35,316 nucleotides of DNA from Streptomyces toyocaensis (lineage in GTDB: Bacteria; Actinomycetota; Actinomycetes; Streptomycetales; Streptomycetaceae), in assembly GCF_000725125.1 (NCBI RefSeq), contig NZ_JFCB01000053.1:1-35316 (forward strand), read 5' to 3'. Of the stretch, positions 1 to 8,595 are shown in pieces (the first letter of the stretch is position 1; each line of letters starts with the position of its first letter). The notes under the pieces are model-generated. The model saw only the letters and a program-made list of their open reading frames with translations, had not been told where the DNA came from and did not search any database. The position numbers were made by a program, and so were the translations under genes.

Positions 1-177
1 GGCTGTCCGGCGCCGCGGGGGGTGTCCCGCGTGGGCGCCGGCCGTATCCGTGGTGGGGGAGGCCCACCCAGCGGGCCGCGCCCCCGCCACCGCCCGCCCG
101 CGGGCCGCACCGCCGTGGCGCCCGGTGCTCCGGTCCGCGGGCCGCGGAGGGCCGGGGGCGGCGGAGTTCCCGGGGGA
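1..177. other. Window edge without a recognisable gene
   Basis: Very GC-rich, with open frames on both strands but none with a credible start, ribosome site or recognisable protein. It lies just downstream of the minus-strand DUF1990 gene and may hold the terminator of that gene, but I see no clear hairpin. Confidence 0.4.
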
Positions 178-699
178 TCAGTCCGTCGCGATGCCCCGGG
201 TGGCCAGGCGGCGCAGGACCTTGCCGCAGCGACGGGCGTAGGCGTGCTGGAGGCCGCGGGTGGCCGGGCCGCCCGCGCGGGAGTACCAGCGGGCGGGCCT
301 GCTGAACGCCGCGACGGTCAGCCACACCGTTCCGTCGCCCGTACGGTCCACCACGAAGGACTCCTCGCCGCACTCCGGATGCCCGGCCAGCGTGCCGTAC
401 GCCCAGCCGGCCCTGCGGTGCTCCTCCACCGACCACACCACCCGGCAGGGCGCCCTGACCACCCCGGCGAGGGTGATGGTGACGTCGACGTCCGGTGCCG
501 CCCGCTCGGCGGAGGCCTCGATGCCGACCCCGAGTTCCCGGTGCAGTTCCCAGGTGAGCAGCGCCTCCGCCGCTTGCCGGAAGACCGCCTCGCCCTCGCC
601 GAGCCGGGTGCGCACCTCCATGGGGTGGAAGCCGGGAGGGCAGAATCCGGGCTCCCGGGTCGCGCCGACGTGGTCGTAGGTGAAGTCCGCCGAAGACAT
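178..699 (-). CDS. DUF1990 family protein
   Basis: Protein of 173 residues. The N-terminal FTYDHVGATRE motif, followed by GFCPPGFHPMEVRTRLGEG, matches the DUF1990 family, whose biochemical role is unknown. No signal peptide or membrane segment is visible, so it is probably cytoplasmic. I chose the ATG at 699 because the conserved motif starts seven residues later; an in-frame GTG at 726 would add nine residues, and neither start has a good ribosome site. It is transcribed in the same direction as the metalloprotease upstream, with about 80 bases between them, so it could be read from the same transcript. The family assignment is fairly safe from the motif; the function is not known to me. Confidence 0.75.
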   Translation of the reverse strand: MSSADFTYDHVGATREPGFCPPGFHPMEVRTRLGEGEAVFRQAAEALLTWELHRELGVGIEASAERAAPDVDVTITLAGVVRAPCRVVWSVEEHRRAGWAYGTLAGHPECGEESFVVDRTGDGTVWLTVAAFSRPARWYSRAGGPATRGLQHAYARRCGKVLRRLATRGIATD

Positions 700-781
700 G
701 GGACCCAAGAGTAGGGCGGCGCCCACGCCAGGGAGAAAGGCGGGGCGCCGCTCACTTCACTCGCTTCCACTCGCTCCCGGT

Positions 782-2827
782 CTACGGGAAGGTGAGCTTC
801 CAGCCGTTGATGTAGCCGGTGTCGTACCGCGCCACGTCCTGCACCCGCAGCTTCCAGGTGCCGTTGGCGGTCTCGGAGGAGGCGTTGACCGTGTAGGTCT
901 CGTTGATGTTGTCCGCGGAGCCGCCGGCGCGGTTGCGCAGGTTGTACACCGTGCCGTCCGGGGCCACCAGGTCGACGACCAGGTCACCGCTCCAGGTGTG
1001 CACGATGTCCACCGCGACCTGGAGGTTGGAGGGCGCGTTGCCCGTCCGTCCGGAGACGGTGATCGAGGAGGTCACCGCGGAGCCGGCGTCCGGGATCGAG
1101 ACGTCGGCGGTGTTCTCGAAGGACGTACCGCCACCGCCGCCGTCACCGGAACGCGAGCCGACGTTGATGGCCGCCCACGCGTCCTGCACCGCCTTGTACT
1201 CCGCGCTCGACGTGCCGTACAGCTCACCGGTCGCCGCCAGGGTGCCGGTGCGGGCGCCCGCGTAGTTGGTGGTGGAGGTGAACTTCGTGGTCAGCGCGCG
1301 GAACCAGATCTTCTCCGCCTTGGCGCGGCCGATGCCGGTGACCGGGAGTCCGTCCGAGGTGGGCGAGTTGTAGGTGACACCGTTGATGGTCTTGGTGCCG
1401 CTGCCCTCGCTCAGCAGGTAGAAGAAGTGGTTGGCCGGGCCGGACGAGTAGTGCACGTCGATCGAGCCGATGCCGGAGTACCAGCTGTCCTTGGACGCGC
1501 CGTCCCTGCTCGGCTTGTCCATGTAGCGCAGCGGCGTGCCGTCGCCGTTGATGTTGATCTCCTCGCCGATGAGGTAGTCACCGACGTCGGAGGAGTTGTT
1601 GGCGTAGAACTCGACGGTCGAGCCGAAGATGTCGCTGGTCGCCTCGTTGAGGCCGCCGGACTCGCCGCTGTAGTTGAGGCCCGCGGTGTTCGAGGTGAGA
1701 CCGTGGGTCATCTCGTGCGCGGCCACGTCGATCGAGGTCAGCGGGTTGGTGTTGCCCGAGCCGTCGCCGTACGTCATGCAGAAGCAGCTGTCCGACCAGA
1801 ACGCGTTGACGTAGTTGTTGCCGTAGTGGACCCGGGAGTAGGCGCCCACGCCGTCGCCGCGGATGCCGCTGCGGCCGTGCACGTTCTTGTAGTAGTCCCA
1901 GGTCAGCGCGGCCCCGTAGTGGGCGTCGGCGGCGGCCGACTCCAGGTTGGACGGGCTGCCGTTGCCCCAGACGTCGTCGGAGCCGGAGAACAGCGTGCCG
2001 GTGCCGGAGGTGCCCCGGTTCAGGTTGTACGTCTTGTGCCCGCCGCGCGCCCCGTCGGTGAGGTTGTACGACGACCCGGACAGCGTGGTGGTCAGGTCGA
2101 CGGTGCCGCTGTAGACGGTGTGGCCGGTCCCGTTCTGCACGGCCTGCCACTCGTACAGCTTCTCGCCCGTGGTGGCGTCCGTGACGACGTGAAGCTCCTG
2201 CGGGGTGCCGTCGTGCTGGAGGCCGCCGACGACCGTCTCGTACGCCACGACCGGCTTGCCCCCGGCCGCCCAGATCACCTTGCGCGGGGCGCGGTCGACG
2301 TCGGCGCCCTTGGCCTCCTCGGCCTTCGCCGCGGACAGGGCCTGCTGCTCGGCCTTGGCGGCCGGCACCGTGGCGGTGGTGGTCGCGGGCTTCACCGCGG
2401 CCCGGGTGGCCTTCACGACGGAGTCGGCCTCCCCGGCCGTGTCCCCCTGGACGACCAGGTCGCCGCCGAGGACGGGCAGACCGTCGTAGGTGCGCTCGTA
2501 GCGGACGTGCACGGTGCCGTCGCGGTCCTTGAGGACGTCGCGGACGACGAGCTTCTCCTTCGCGCCCAGACCGAGGTCCTTGGCGGTCTCGGCCTTGGTG
2601 GCGTTCGCCTCGCGGATCAGCGCGGCGCGCTGGGCGGGGGTGAGCCTGACCGACTCGGCACCCGGCTTCGCCTCGCTCGCGGCGGCCGGAGCCTGCTCGG
2701 GGGCGGCGACGGCGCTGCCGGACTGCACGGCCGTGGCGATCAGCGCGGCCACCCCGGCGAGGGCGACGGCGGCGGCACGGCGGTGCGTGGTGTGGGGGGT
2801 GCGTCTGTGGGACGACCTGGTTCTCAA
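782..2827 (-). CDS. Secreted neutral zinc metalloprotease, M4 (thermolysin) family with P-domain
   Basis: Extracellular endopeptidase precursor of 681 residues. The order is: Sec signal peptide (basic n-region rich in Arg and His, hydrophobic core about residues 20-37, AVAAP near the cleavage site), FTP/PepSY-type propeptide (roughly 60-230), M4 catalytic domain, and a C-terminal proprotein-convertase-like P-domain (about the last 110 residues, FENTADVSIPD to the end). Zinc ligands are visible: the HEMTH motif with H371 and H375 and catalytic E372, then E395 in NEATSD; the 24-residue spacing from H371 to E395 equals that in thermolysin. The start is a TTG at 2827, preceded by AAGGAG at six bases; the frame remains open upstream for 56 codons but that stretch is low-complexity and has no signal sequence. 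Streptomyces usually makes such proteases during mycelial turnover. It is probably transcribed alone, from the 401-base gap upstream. Confidence 0.93.
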   Translation of the reverse strand: MRTRSSHRRTPHTTHRRAAAVALAGVAALIATAVQSGSAVAAPEQAPAAASEAKPGAESVRLTPAQRAALIREANATKAETAKDLGLGAKEKLVVRDVLKDRDGTVHVRYERTYDGLPVLGGDLVVQGDTAGEADSVVKATRAAVKPATTTATVPAAKAEQQALSAAKAEEAKGADVDRAPRKVIWAAGGKPVVAYETVVGGLQHDGTPQELHVVTDATTGEKLYEWQAVQNGTGHTVYSGTVDLTTTLSGSSYNLTDGARGGHKTYNLNRGTSGTGTLFSGSDDVWGNGSPSNLESAAADAHYGAALTWDYYKNVHGRSGIRGDGVGAYSRVHYGNNYVNAFWSDSCFCMTYGDGSGNTNPLTSIDVAAHEMTHGLTSNTAGLNYSGESGGLNEATSDIFGSTVEFYANNSSDVGDYLIGEEININGDGTPLRYMDKPSRDGASKDSWYSGIGSIDVHYSSGPANHFFYLLSEGSGTKTINGVTYNSPTSDGLPVTGIGRAKAEKIWFRALTTKFTSTTNYAGARTGTLAATGELYGTSSAEYKAVQDAWAAINVGSRSGDGGGGGTSFENTADVSIPDAGSAVTSSITVSGRTGNAPSNLQVAVDIVHTWSGDLVVDLVAPDGTVYNLRNRAGGSADNINETYTVNASSETANGTWKLRVQDVARYDTGYINGWKLTFP

Positions 2828-3056
2828 CGCTGACTCCTTCTGCGTGGCCGCGGGTCGCGCGGCCTGGGGAGACCGGCCGGCTGGTGAGCCGCCCGGGCAG
2901 AACGGAAGTGCTCTGAGCTGTGGCCGCCGCGCAACGGTGGGGTGACGCTGTGGGGTTGCTGTGGAGCGGCCGTGGGAAGAGTGGCAGGCGACCACGGGTG
3001 CTGTCAGGAGCGCGTCAAGACTTTGGCCGGAAATCGTTCGTTGTCCGGGAGTTCGG

Positions 3057-3071
3057 GTTCGGTATACGAAC
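3057..3071. promoter_or_regulatory. Palindrome GTTCGGTATACGAAC, candidate operator
   Basis: Five-base arms GTTCG and CGAAC flank GTATA. It abuts a TTGACC box (3077 to 3072, minus strand), a possible -35, in the region upstream of the metalloprotease. Position and symmetry suggest a repressor or activator site, but the binding protein is unknown and a matching -10 is not obvious. Confidence 0.35.
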
Positions 3072-3085
3072 GGTCAAGCGTGCGG

Positions 3086-3114
3086 CGCGGACGGCCGAGG
3101 GCCGGCCGTCCGCG
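3086..3114 (-). terminator. Hairpin downstream of the ABC exporter operon
   Basis: Arms CGCGGACGGCC and GGCCGTCCGCG (11 perfect base pairs) around a seven-base loop, about 115 bases beyond the stop of the last ABC gene. No T-run follows, which is usual for Streptomyces terminators. Confidence 0.55.
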
Positions 3115-3228
3115 AGCCGGGACGCGTGACCCGGACGAAACCGGACCCCGCCCGCGGCCCGGGGGGTGGCGCGGCCCGCGGCGGCGACGCTCGGCCGGGG
3201 AGCCGGGGTGTCCGCCCCGTTCCGGCGG

Positions 3229-4992
3229 CTACGGCGCGGTGGCGGGCCGGTCGCCGTGCCAGGACCGCCACAGCGCCGCGTACACCCCGCCCGTGGCCAC
3301 CAGGTCGTCGTGCGTGCCGAGTTCGGTCAGCCGGCCGTCCTCCATGACGGCCACCCGGTCCGCGTCGTGCGCGGTGTGCAGCCGGTGGGCGACGGCGATG
3401 ACCGTACGGCCCTCCAGGACGGCGGCCAGCGCACGCTCGGCGTGCCGGGCGGTCGCCGGATCGAGCAGGGCGGTGGCCTCGTCCAGGATCAGCGTGTGCG
3501 GATCGGCCAGCACCACGCGCGCCAGGGCCAGTTGCTGCGCCTGCGGGCCGTCGGTGACGTGACCGCCCTCACCCAGCTCCGTGTCCAGCCCCGCAGGCAG
3601 CTCCCGCACCCACGCCTCGGCACCGACCACGGCCAGCGCCGCCCACAACTCCTCGTCCCCGGCGGCCGGTTCGGCGATCCGCAGATTGTCGCGGACCGAG
3701 CCGAGGAACACGTGGTGCTCCTGGGTGACCAGCACCACCTGCCGCCGCAGCCGCTCCGGGTCCAGACCGGCCACCGGCACCCCGCCCACGGTCACCGTCC
3801 CCGCGGTCGGCGCGTCCACGCCCGCCAGCAGCCTGCTCAGCGTGGTCTTGCCCGCACCGGACGGCCCGACCATCGCCAGCCGCTCACCCGGTGTCACGGT
3901 CAGGTCGACCCCGCGCAGCACCTCGCCGCCCCCGTCGTAGGCGTAGCGCACGCCGGTCACGTCGATGCGGTCACCGGCCGGATCCGGGCTGTCGCCCCGC
4001 TCCGCCGTGCGCGGAGCCCGGGCCAGCCCCTCCACCCGGGCGAACGAGGCACCGCTGCTCTGCAACTGCTCCAGCCGCATCAGCACCTCGTCCAGCGGGC
4101 CGCTCAGCTGCAGCAGGTACAGGGAGGTCGCCACCACCGCCCCGAGGCTCACCGCGCCCTCCTGGTGGAGCCATCCGCCGAGCAGCAGCACACCGGCCAC
4201 CGGCACGATGTACGACGCCTCGACCACCGGGAAGAACACCGTGCGCAGGAACAGCGTGTGGAACCGGGTGCGCCGGGAGGTCTCCAGCGCGTCCCGGCTC
4301 GCCCGGATCCGCCGTTCCCCGAGCCGGAAGGCCTCCACCGTGCGGGCGCCCGACGCCGTCGCCGCGACGATCTCCGCCACGTCCGAGTTCGCGGCGCCCT
4401 CAGCGAGATAGGCGTCGCGGGCCCGGCGCAGGTACCAGCGCAGCACGAGCCAGATCGGCGTCAGCCCGAGCAGCCCGAGGACCCCCAGCAGCGGGTCCAC
4501 CACCAGCACCGCGACCATCACGAACAGCGACTGCACCGCGTTGACCAGCAGCGCGGGACCGGCGTCGCGCAGCGTCGTGCCCACGGCGGTCACGTCCGCC
4601 GTGCCCCGCGCCGTCAGGTCACCCGTGCCCGCCCGCTCCACCACCGACGAGGGCAGCGCCAGCGCCCGGTCCACGAACCGCTCCCGCACCCGGGCCAGCG
4701 TCCGCTCCCCGAACCGGTGCCCCACGTACCGGGCCCAGCGGGCCAGCAGCAGCTGCGTGACGGCGCACAGCAGGATCACCGGCGCCAGCCGGTCCACCAC
4801 CGCCACGCCGCCCCCGCCGCGCACCTCGTCGATGATCCGCCCCAGCAGCCAGGGCCCGGCCAGTCCCGCCACGGCCGCCAGCCCGTTCAGGGCCAGTACG
4901 CCGGCGAAGGCACGCCCGTCCGCCCGCACCAGTTCCGCGGCGGCCCGGCGCACATCGGCCGGCTCGGCGAGGGGAAGCCGCTCCCCGCTCAT
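3229..4992 (-). CDS. ABC exporter half-transporter, catalytic subunit of an asymmetric heterodimer
   Basis: 587 residues: exporter-type membrane domain (six helices, about 25-310) fused to an ATPase domain (about 340-587). Walker A GPSGAGKTT lies near residues 373-381, Walker B LILDEAT with the catalytic Glu near 500, and the H-loop His in VAHRL near 530. The signature motif is not LSGGQ but DGPQAQQ (about 478-486), so this subunit cannot complete a normal second ATP site. Its ATG overlaps the stop of the preceding gene (ATGA, 4989-4992), which couples translation and points to a heterodimer. The partner has the mirror-image defects: a good LSGGQ and no Walker A. Together they would hold one working and one dead ATP site. 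The substrate is unknown; the family exports lipids, peptides or drugs. Confidence 0.9.
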   Translation of the reverse strand: MSGERLPLAEPADVRRAAAELVRADGRAFAGVLALNGLAAVAGLAGPWLLGRIIDEVRGGGGVAVVDRLAPVILLCAVTQLLLARWARYVGHRFGERTLARVRERFVDRALALPSSVVERAGTGDLTARGTADVTAVGTTLRDAGPALLVNAVQSLFVMVAVLVVDPLLGVLGLLGLTPIWLVLRWYLRRARDAYLAEGAANSDVAEIVAATASGARTVEAFRLGERRIRASRDALETSRRTRFHTLFLRTVFFPVVEASYIVPVAGVLLLGGWLHQEGAVSLGAVVATSLYLLQLSGPLDEVLMRLEQLQSSGASFARVEGLARAPRTAERGDSPDPAGDRIDVTGVRYAYDGGGEVLRGVDLTVTPGERLAMVGPSGAGKTTLSRLLAGVDAPTAGTVTVGGVPVAGLDPERLRRQVVLVTQEHHVFLGSVRDNLRIAEPAAGDEELWAALAVVGAEAWVRELPAGLDTELGEGGHVTDGPQAQQLALARVVLADPHTLILDEATALLDPATARHAERALAAVLEGRTVIAVAHRLHTAHDADRVAVMEDGRLTELGTHDDLVATGGVYAALWRSWHGDRPATAP

Positions 4993-6710
4993 CCCACGAC
5001 CTCCTCGGAGACGGTCTCGTCGGCGTCCCTGGCCACCAGCTCGCGGTAGCGGGGCTCCGTGTCGAGCAGTTCACGGTGGCTGCCGCTCGCCACCACCCTG
5101 CCGTCGACCAGGAAGTGCACCAGGTCGACCCGGTCGAGGACCAGCGGCGAGGTGGTGGCCAGCACGGTCGTGCGTCCCTCGCGGGCCGCGCGCAGCCGGG
5201 CGGCGGCGGTGGCCTCGGTGTGCGCGTCGAGGGCCGAGGTCGGCTCGACGGCCAGCAGCACCTCCGGGTCGGCCAGCAAGGCCCGTGCCAGCCGCACCCG
5301 TTGCCGCTGACCGCCGGACAGACTGCGTCCCTGGGCGGACACGGTCGAGCCGAGTCCGCCGGGCAGACCCTGCACGATGTCGTCGGCGGCGGCCGCGTGC
5401 AGCGCGCGCAGCACCTCCTCGTCGGACGGCTCCCCGCGCCCGGCCACCACCTCCCGCAGCGGACCGGCGAACAGATCGGCCTCCGGGTCGGCGACCAGGA
5501 TCCTCTCCCGCACCCGTGCGAGCGCGATCCCGTCCAGCCGGACCCCGCCCCAGGTCGCGTCCGACGGCGCGTAACGCCCCAGCCGGTCCACCACGGCGAG
5601 CGCGTCCGCGGGCCGCGCGGCGGTGAGCGCGGTCAGCCGGCCCGGCAGCACCCGCACACCGGACTCCGGGTCGTACAGCACGGAGGGCCCGGCCGGAGCG
5701 TCGGCGGTGGCGTCGTCGGCCGGCGGTTCCAGCCGCAGCAGCGCCGCCACCCGCCGGGCGGCCACCACACCCCGGCTCAGCTGGTAGCCGCACTCGATGA
5801 GGAACATCACCGGCCACACCAGGACGGCGACGTAGCCGTACACCGACACCAGCTCACCCACGCTGATCTGGCCCTGCGCCGCCAGCCGCGCCGCGATCCA
5901 GGTCACCCCCGCGAGGAACAGCGCCGGCAGTCCCGCGGCGAGCGCCTGCATCCAGCTCGTCACCGCCCCGACCCGGTAGCCCTGCGCCCTCAGCCGGGCG
6001 GAGTCCCGGCGGAACGCGTCGGCGACCAGGCTCTTCCCGCCGAGCCCGCTCAGCACCCGCAGCCCGCCCGCCAGATCACCGATCCGGGCGGTCAGCACGC
6101 CCTGGCGCTCCCGGTACTCCGTCTCCGTGCCCTGCAAGCGCCCCGCCAGCGGCCCCACGGCGAGACCGATCACCGGCACACCGAGCAGCACCACCACCGC
6201 CAGCAACGGCGACACGGACAGCAGCAGCCCCGCCACCACCGCATACGCCACGACCGCGCCGATCCCCGGCCCGACGGCCGTGAGCGACGTCGCGATCAGC
6301 TGCACGTCGCCCACCCCGATGGTGACGACCTCCCCGGCCCCCGTCCGCCGCTCCAGAGAGGCACCCAGCCGCACCGTGTGCCCCACGACCACCTTCACCG
6401 TGCGGAAGTTGGCGTCCATCCGCACCCGCGTCATGGTGCGGTGCCGCATGATGCTCAGCCAGGAGTTGAACCCGTGCACCACGAACAGGGCCCCGGTCCA
6501 GAGCGCCAGCGCCCCCATGTCACCCGGTTCGAGACCGTCGTCCACCGCCCGGGACATCAGGTACGGCGTCGCCGCCAGCAGCACCATCCACACACTGCCG
6601 AACACCGCCCCCGCCGCGCACCGCCCCGGCTGCCGCAGCACCAGCCACCACAGATACCGGGCCCCGCCCCGGCAGTCGGGCGTGCCGGGATCCTCGTACG
6701 CGTCGATCAT
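4989..6710 (-). CDS. ABC exporter half-transporter with degenerate ATPase domain
   Basis: 573 residues with an exporter membrane domain (about 25-320) and an ATPase domain that keeps only part of the machinery. Where Walker A should be, after RLTALTA near residue 360, the sequence reads ARPADALAVVDRLG, with no GxxGxGKS/T. Walker B reads VLLAVEPTSALD, so the Mg-binding Asp has become Val although the Glu remains, and the H-loop reads LATTSP with no His. The signature LSGGQRQR near residue 460 is perfect. The long, unbroken reading frame and codon usage like its neighbours argue against a pseudogene. It most likely serves as the non-hydrolysing partner of the next gene, lending its LSGGQ to that subunit's Walker A. 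The start ATG at 6710 has GGGGAGG nine bases upstream and lies 34 bases after the preceding ABC gene. Confidence 0.88.
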   Translation of the reverse strand: MIDAYEDPGTPDCRGGARYLWWLVLRQPGRCAAGAVFGSVWMVLLAATPYLMSRAVDDGLEPGDMGALALWTGALFVVHGFNSWLSIMRHRTMTRVRMDANFRTVKVVVGHTVRLGASLERRTGAGEVVTIGVGDVQLIATSLTAVGPGIGAVVAYAVVAGLLLSVSPLLAVVVLLGVPVIGLAVGPLAGRLQGTETEYRERQGVLTARIGDLAGGLRVLSGLGGKSLVADAFRRDSARLRAQGYRVGAVTSWMQALAAGLPALFLAGVTWIAARLAAQGQISVGELVSVYGYVAVLVWPVMFLIECGYQLSRGVVAARRVAALLRLEPPADDATADAPAGPSVLYDPESGVRVLPGRLTALTAARPADALAVVDRLGRYAPSDATWGGVRLDGIALARVRERILVADPEADLFAGPLREVVAGRGEPSDEEVLRALHAAAADDIVQGLPGGLGSTVSAQGRSLSGGQRQRVRLARALLADPEVLLAVEPTSALDAHTEATAAARLRAAREGRTTVLATTSPLVLDRVDLVHFLVDGRVVASGSHRELLDTEPRYRELVARDADETVSEEVVG

Positions 6711-6744
6711 CCGCTCGACCCTCCCCTGTCGCCTGCCCGCCCCG

Positions 6745-8595
6745 TTACGCCAGACTGTCCCGCCAGGCCCGGTGCAGGTCCGCGAACCTGCCCGTGCGGT
6801 CGACGAGTTCGGCCGGGCTGCCGTCCTCCACGATGCGCCCGTGCTCCATGACCAGCACCCGGTCCGCGATCTCCACCGTCGACAGCCGGTGCGCGATCAC
6901 CACCGCCGTACGGCCCTTCAGCACCGTCGCCATCGCGCGCTGCACCGCCCGTTCGCCGGGGATGTCCAGGGAGCTGGTCGCCTCGTCCAGGATGAGGACC
7001 GCCGGGTCGGCCAGCAACGCCCTCGCGAATGCCACCAGTTGACGCTGACCCGCCGAGATGCGCCCGCCCCGCTTGCGGACGTCGGTGTCGTAGCCGTCGG
7101 GGAGGGCGGCGATGAAGTCGTGCGCGCCGATCTCCTTCGCCGCCTGCTCGATCTCCTCCCGGGTGGCGTCCGGCCGCCCGATGGCGATGTTCTCGGCGAC
7201 CGTTCCGGAGAACAGGAACGCCTCCTGCGTCACCATCACCACCTCGCGCCGCAGATCGCCTCCCGTCAGCTCGCGCAGGTCCACGCCGTCGAGCAGCACC
7301 CGGCCGTCGGAGGGGTCGTAGAACCGGGCGAGCAGCTTGGCCAGCGTCGACTTGCCCGCGCCGGTCGAGCCGACGACCGCGACGGTCTGCCCGGCCGGAA
7401 GGGTGAGGTCGAAGCGGGGGAGCACCTCGCCGCCGCTGCGGTACGCGAACCGGACGTCGTCGAAGACGACGTCGCGGCCGGGAAGTCCCGCGCGCCGCCC
7501 GGGAAGCTCCCGGGGCGCCGACGGCTCGGGGACGGAGGGGGTCTGCGCCAGCAGGCCGGCGATCTTCTCCAGGGACGCCGCCGCCGACTGGGCGGAGTTG
7601 AGGAACATGCCGAGGCGGTCGATCGGGTCGTACAGCCGCCGCAGGTACAGCACGGCCGCCGCCAGCACGCCGAGCTCCAGCGACCCGTCCGCCACTCGGT
7701 AGGCACCCCACAGCACGACCAGCGCGACGGTGGTGTTGGCGGTGATCCGGGAGCCGACGACGTAACGGGCCATCTCCAGCAGCGCGTCGCCGTTGGTCCG
7801 CTCGTGCCGCCGGTTCAGCACCGCGAAGTCCGCGTCGTTCACCGCCTCCCGGCGGAAGGCGCGCACCGGCCGGATGCCGTTCATCGTCTCGACGAACTTC
7901 ACGATCACCGCGGCGATGGCCGTCGACCGCTTCCGGTACACCCGTCCCGCCCGCCGCCGGTACGACCGCACGAGCAGGTACAGCGGCACGAAGGACGCCA
8001 CCGCCCCCGCGCCCAGCCCCAGGTCCAGCCAGAGCAGCAGGACCGAGATGTAGACGGCCGACAGGACGACCATCACCAGTTCCTGCAGGCCCTCCTCCAG
8101 CAGCTCGCGCAGCGACTCGACGTCGGTGGTGGAGCGGGAGATGAGCCGGCCCGAGGTGTAGCGCTCGTGGAAGTCGACGCTGAGTTCCTGCGCGTGGCGG
8201 AAGATGCGGCCGCGCAGGTCGAGCAGCACGTCCTGGCTGACCCGGGCGGAGGCGCCGACGAACGCGTACTGCAGCGCGCCGGCCGCCGTCGCGCAGAGCA
8301 GGTAACCCACCGCCACCGCGATCAGCGGCCCGTTGTCGTCGCCGCGGAACGCGGGTACGGCCCGGTCGATCGCGTACGCCACCAGCAGCGGTCCGGCCTG
8401 CACCGCGGCCTGCTGGAGCAGCAGCAGCAGCGCGGTGACGGCGACCCTGCCCCGCAGGGGGGCCAGCAGGGAACGCAGCAGCGTGCCGGTGGCGCCCGGG
8501 GGAGTGGGGAGCCGGTCCTGGTCGAAGGGGTCGCCGGACGCCGGCTCCCGGTCGTCGTCCTCGTCCCGGACGGGTGCGGTGGTGGCCGCCGTCAT
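6745..8595 (-). CDS. ABC exporter half-transporter (second pair, catalytic subunit)
   Basis: 616 residues: a long N-terminal cytoplasmic stretch (about 1-45), six-helix exporter domain (about 50-340), then an ATPase domain. Walker A GSTGAGKST is near residue 408, the signature ISAGQRQ near 511, Walker B VLILDEATSSLD with the catalytic Glu near 530-540, and the H-loop His lies in IAHRLSTV. The only departure is ISAGQ instead of LSGGQ. Start and stop of this gene and the gene before it overlap by four bases (ATGA, 8592-8595), so the two are probably made together and dimerise. Stop is TAA at 6745-6747. The substrate cannot be told from the sequence. Confidence 0.9.
   Translation of the reverse strand: MTAATTAPVRDEDDDREPASGDPFDQDRLPTPPGATGTLLRSLLAPLRGRVAVTALLLLLQQAAVQAGPLLVAYAIDRAVPAFRGDDNGPLIAVAVGYLLCATAAGALQYAFVGASARVSQDVLLDLRGRIFRHAQELSVDFHERYTSGRLISRSTTDVESLRELLEEGLQELVMVVLSAVYISVLLLWLDLGLGAGAVASFVPLYLLVRSYRRRAGRVYRKRSTAIAAVIVKFVETMNGIRPVRAFRREAVNDADFAVLNRRHERTNGDALLEMARYVVGSRITANTTVALVVLWGAYRVADGSLELGVLAAAVLYLRRLYDPIDRLGMFLNSAQSAAASLEKIAGLLAQTPSVPEPSAPRELPGRRAGLPGRDVVFDDVRFAYRSGGEVLPRFDLTLPAGQTVAVVGSTGAGKSTLAKLLARFYDPSDGRVLLDGVDLRELTGGDLRREVVMVTQEAFLFSGTVAENIAIGRPDATREEIEQAAKEIGAHDFIAALPDGYDTDVRKRGGRISAGQRQLVAFARALLADPAVLILDEATSSLDIPGERAVQRAMATVLKGRTAVVIAHRLSTVEIADRVLVMEHGRIVEDGSPAELVDRTGRFADLHRAWRDSLA

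Larger units (their letters stand above)
2828..3228. other. 401-base intergenic region: metalloprotease promoter region and end of ABC operon
   Basis: No gene seen. Reading on the minus strand, it contains a GC-rich hairpin (3086-3114) that probably ends the ABC exporter transcript, then a 15-base palindrome (3057-3071) beside a TTGACC box, a second TTGACG box (3018 to 3013), and the AAGGAG ribosome site of the metalloprotease. Neither TTGAC box has a convincing -10 at 16-18 bases, so the promoter is not placed with confidence. Confidence 0.6.

Noticed and set aside
680..2833. A 717-codon open frame on the plus strand opposite the metalloprotease, and similar long antisense frames opposite most genes
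   Set aside because: They arise from the extreme GC bias. Their translations are Val/Gly/Arg-rich, lack domains, and the opposite strand has recognisable catalytic motifs.
4989..6710. The degenerate ABC subunit as a pseudogene
   Set aside because: The frame is full length, with normal codon use, an intact LSGGQ and membrane domain, and defects complementary to those of its partner. Selection rather than decay explains this better.
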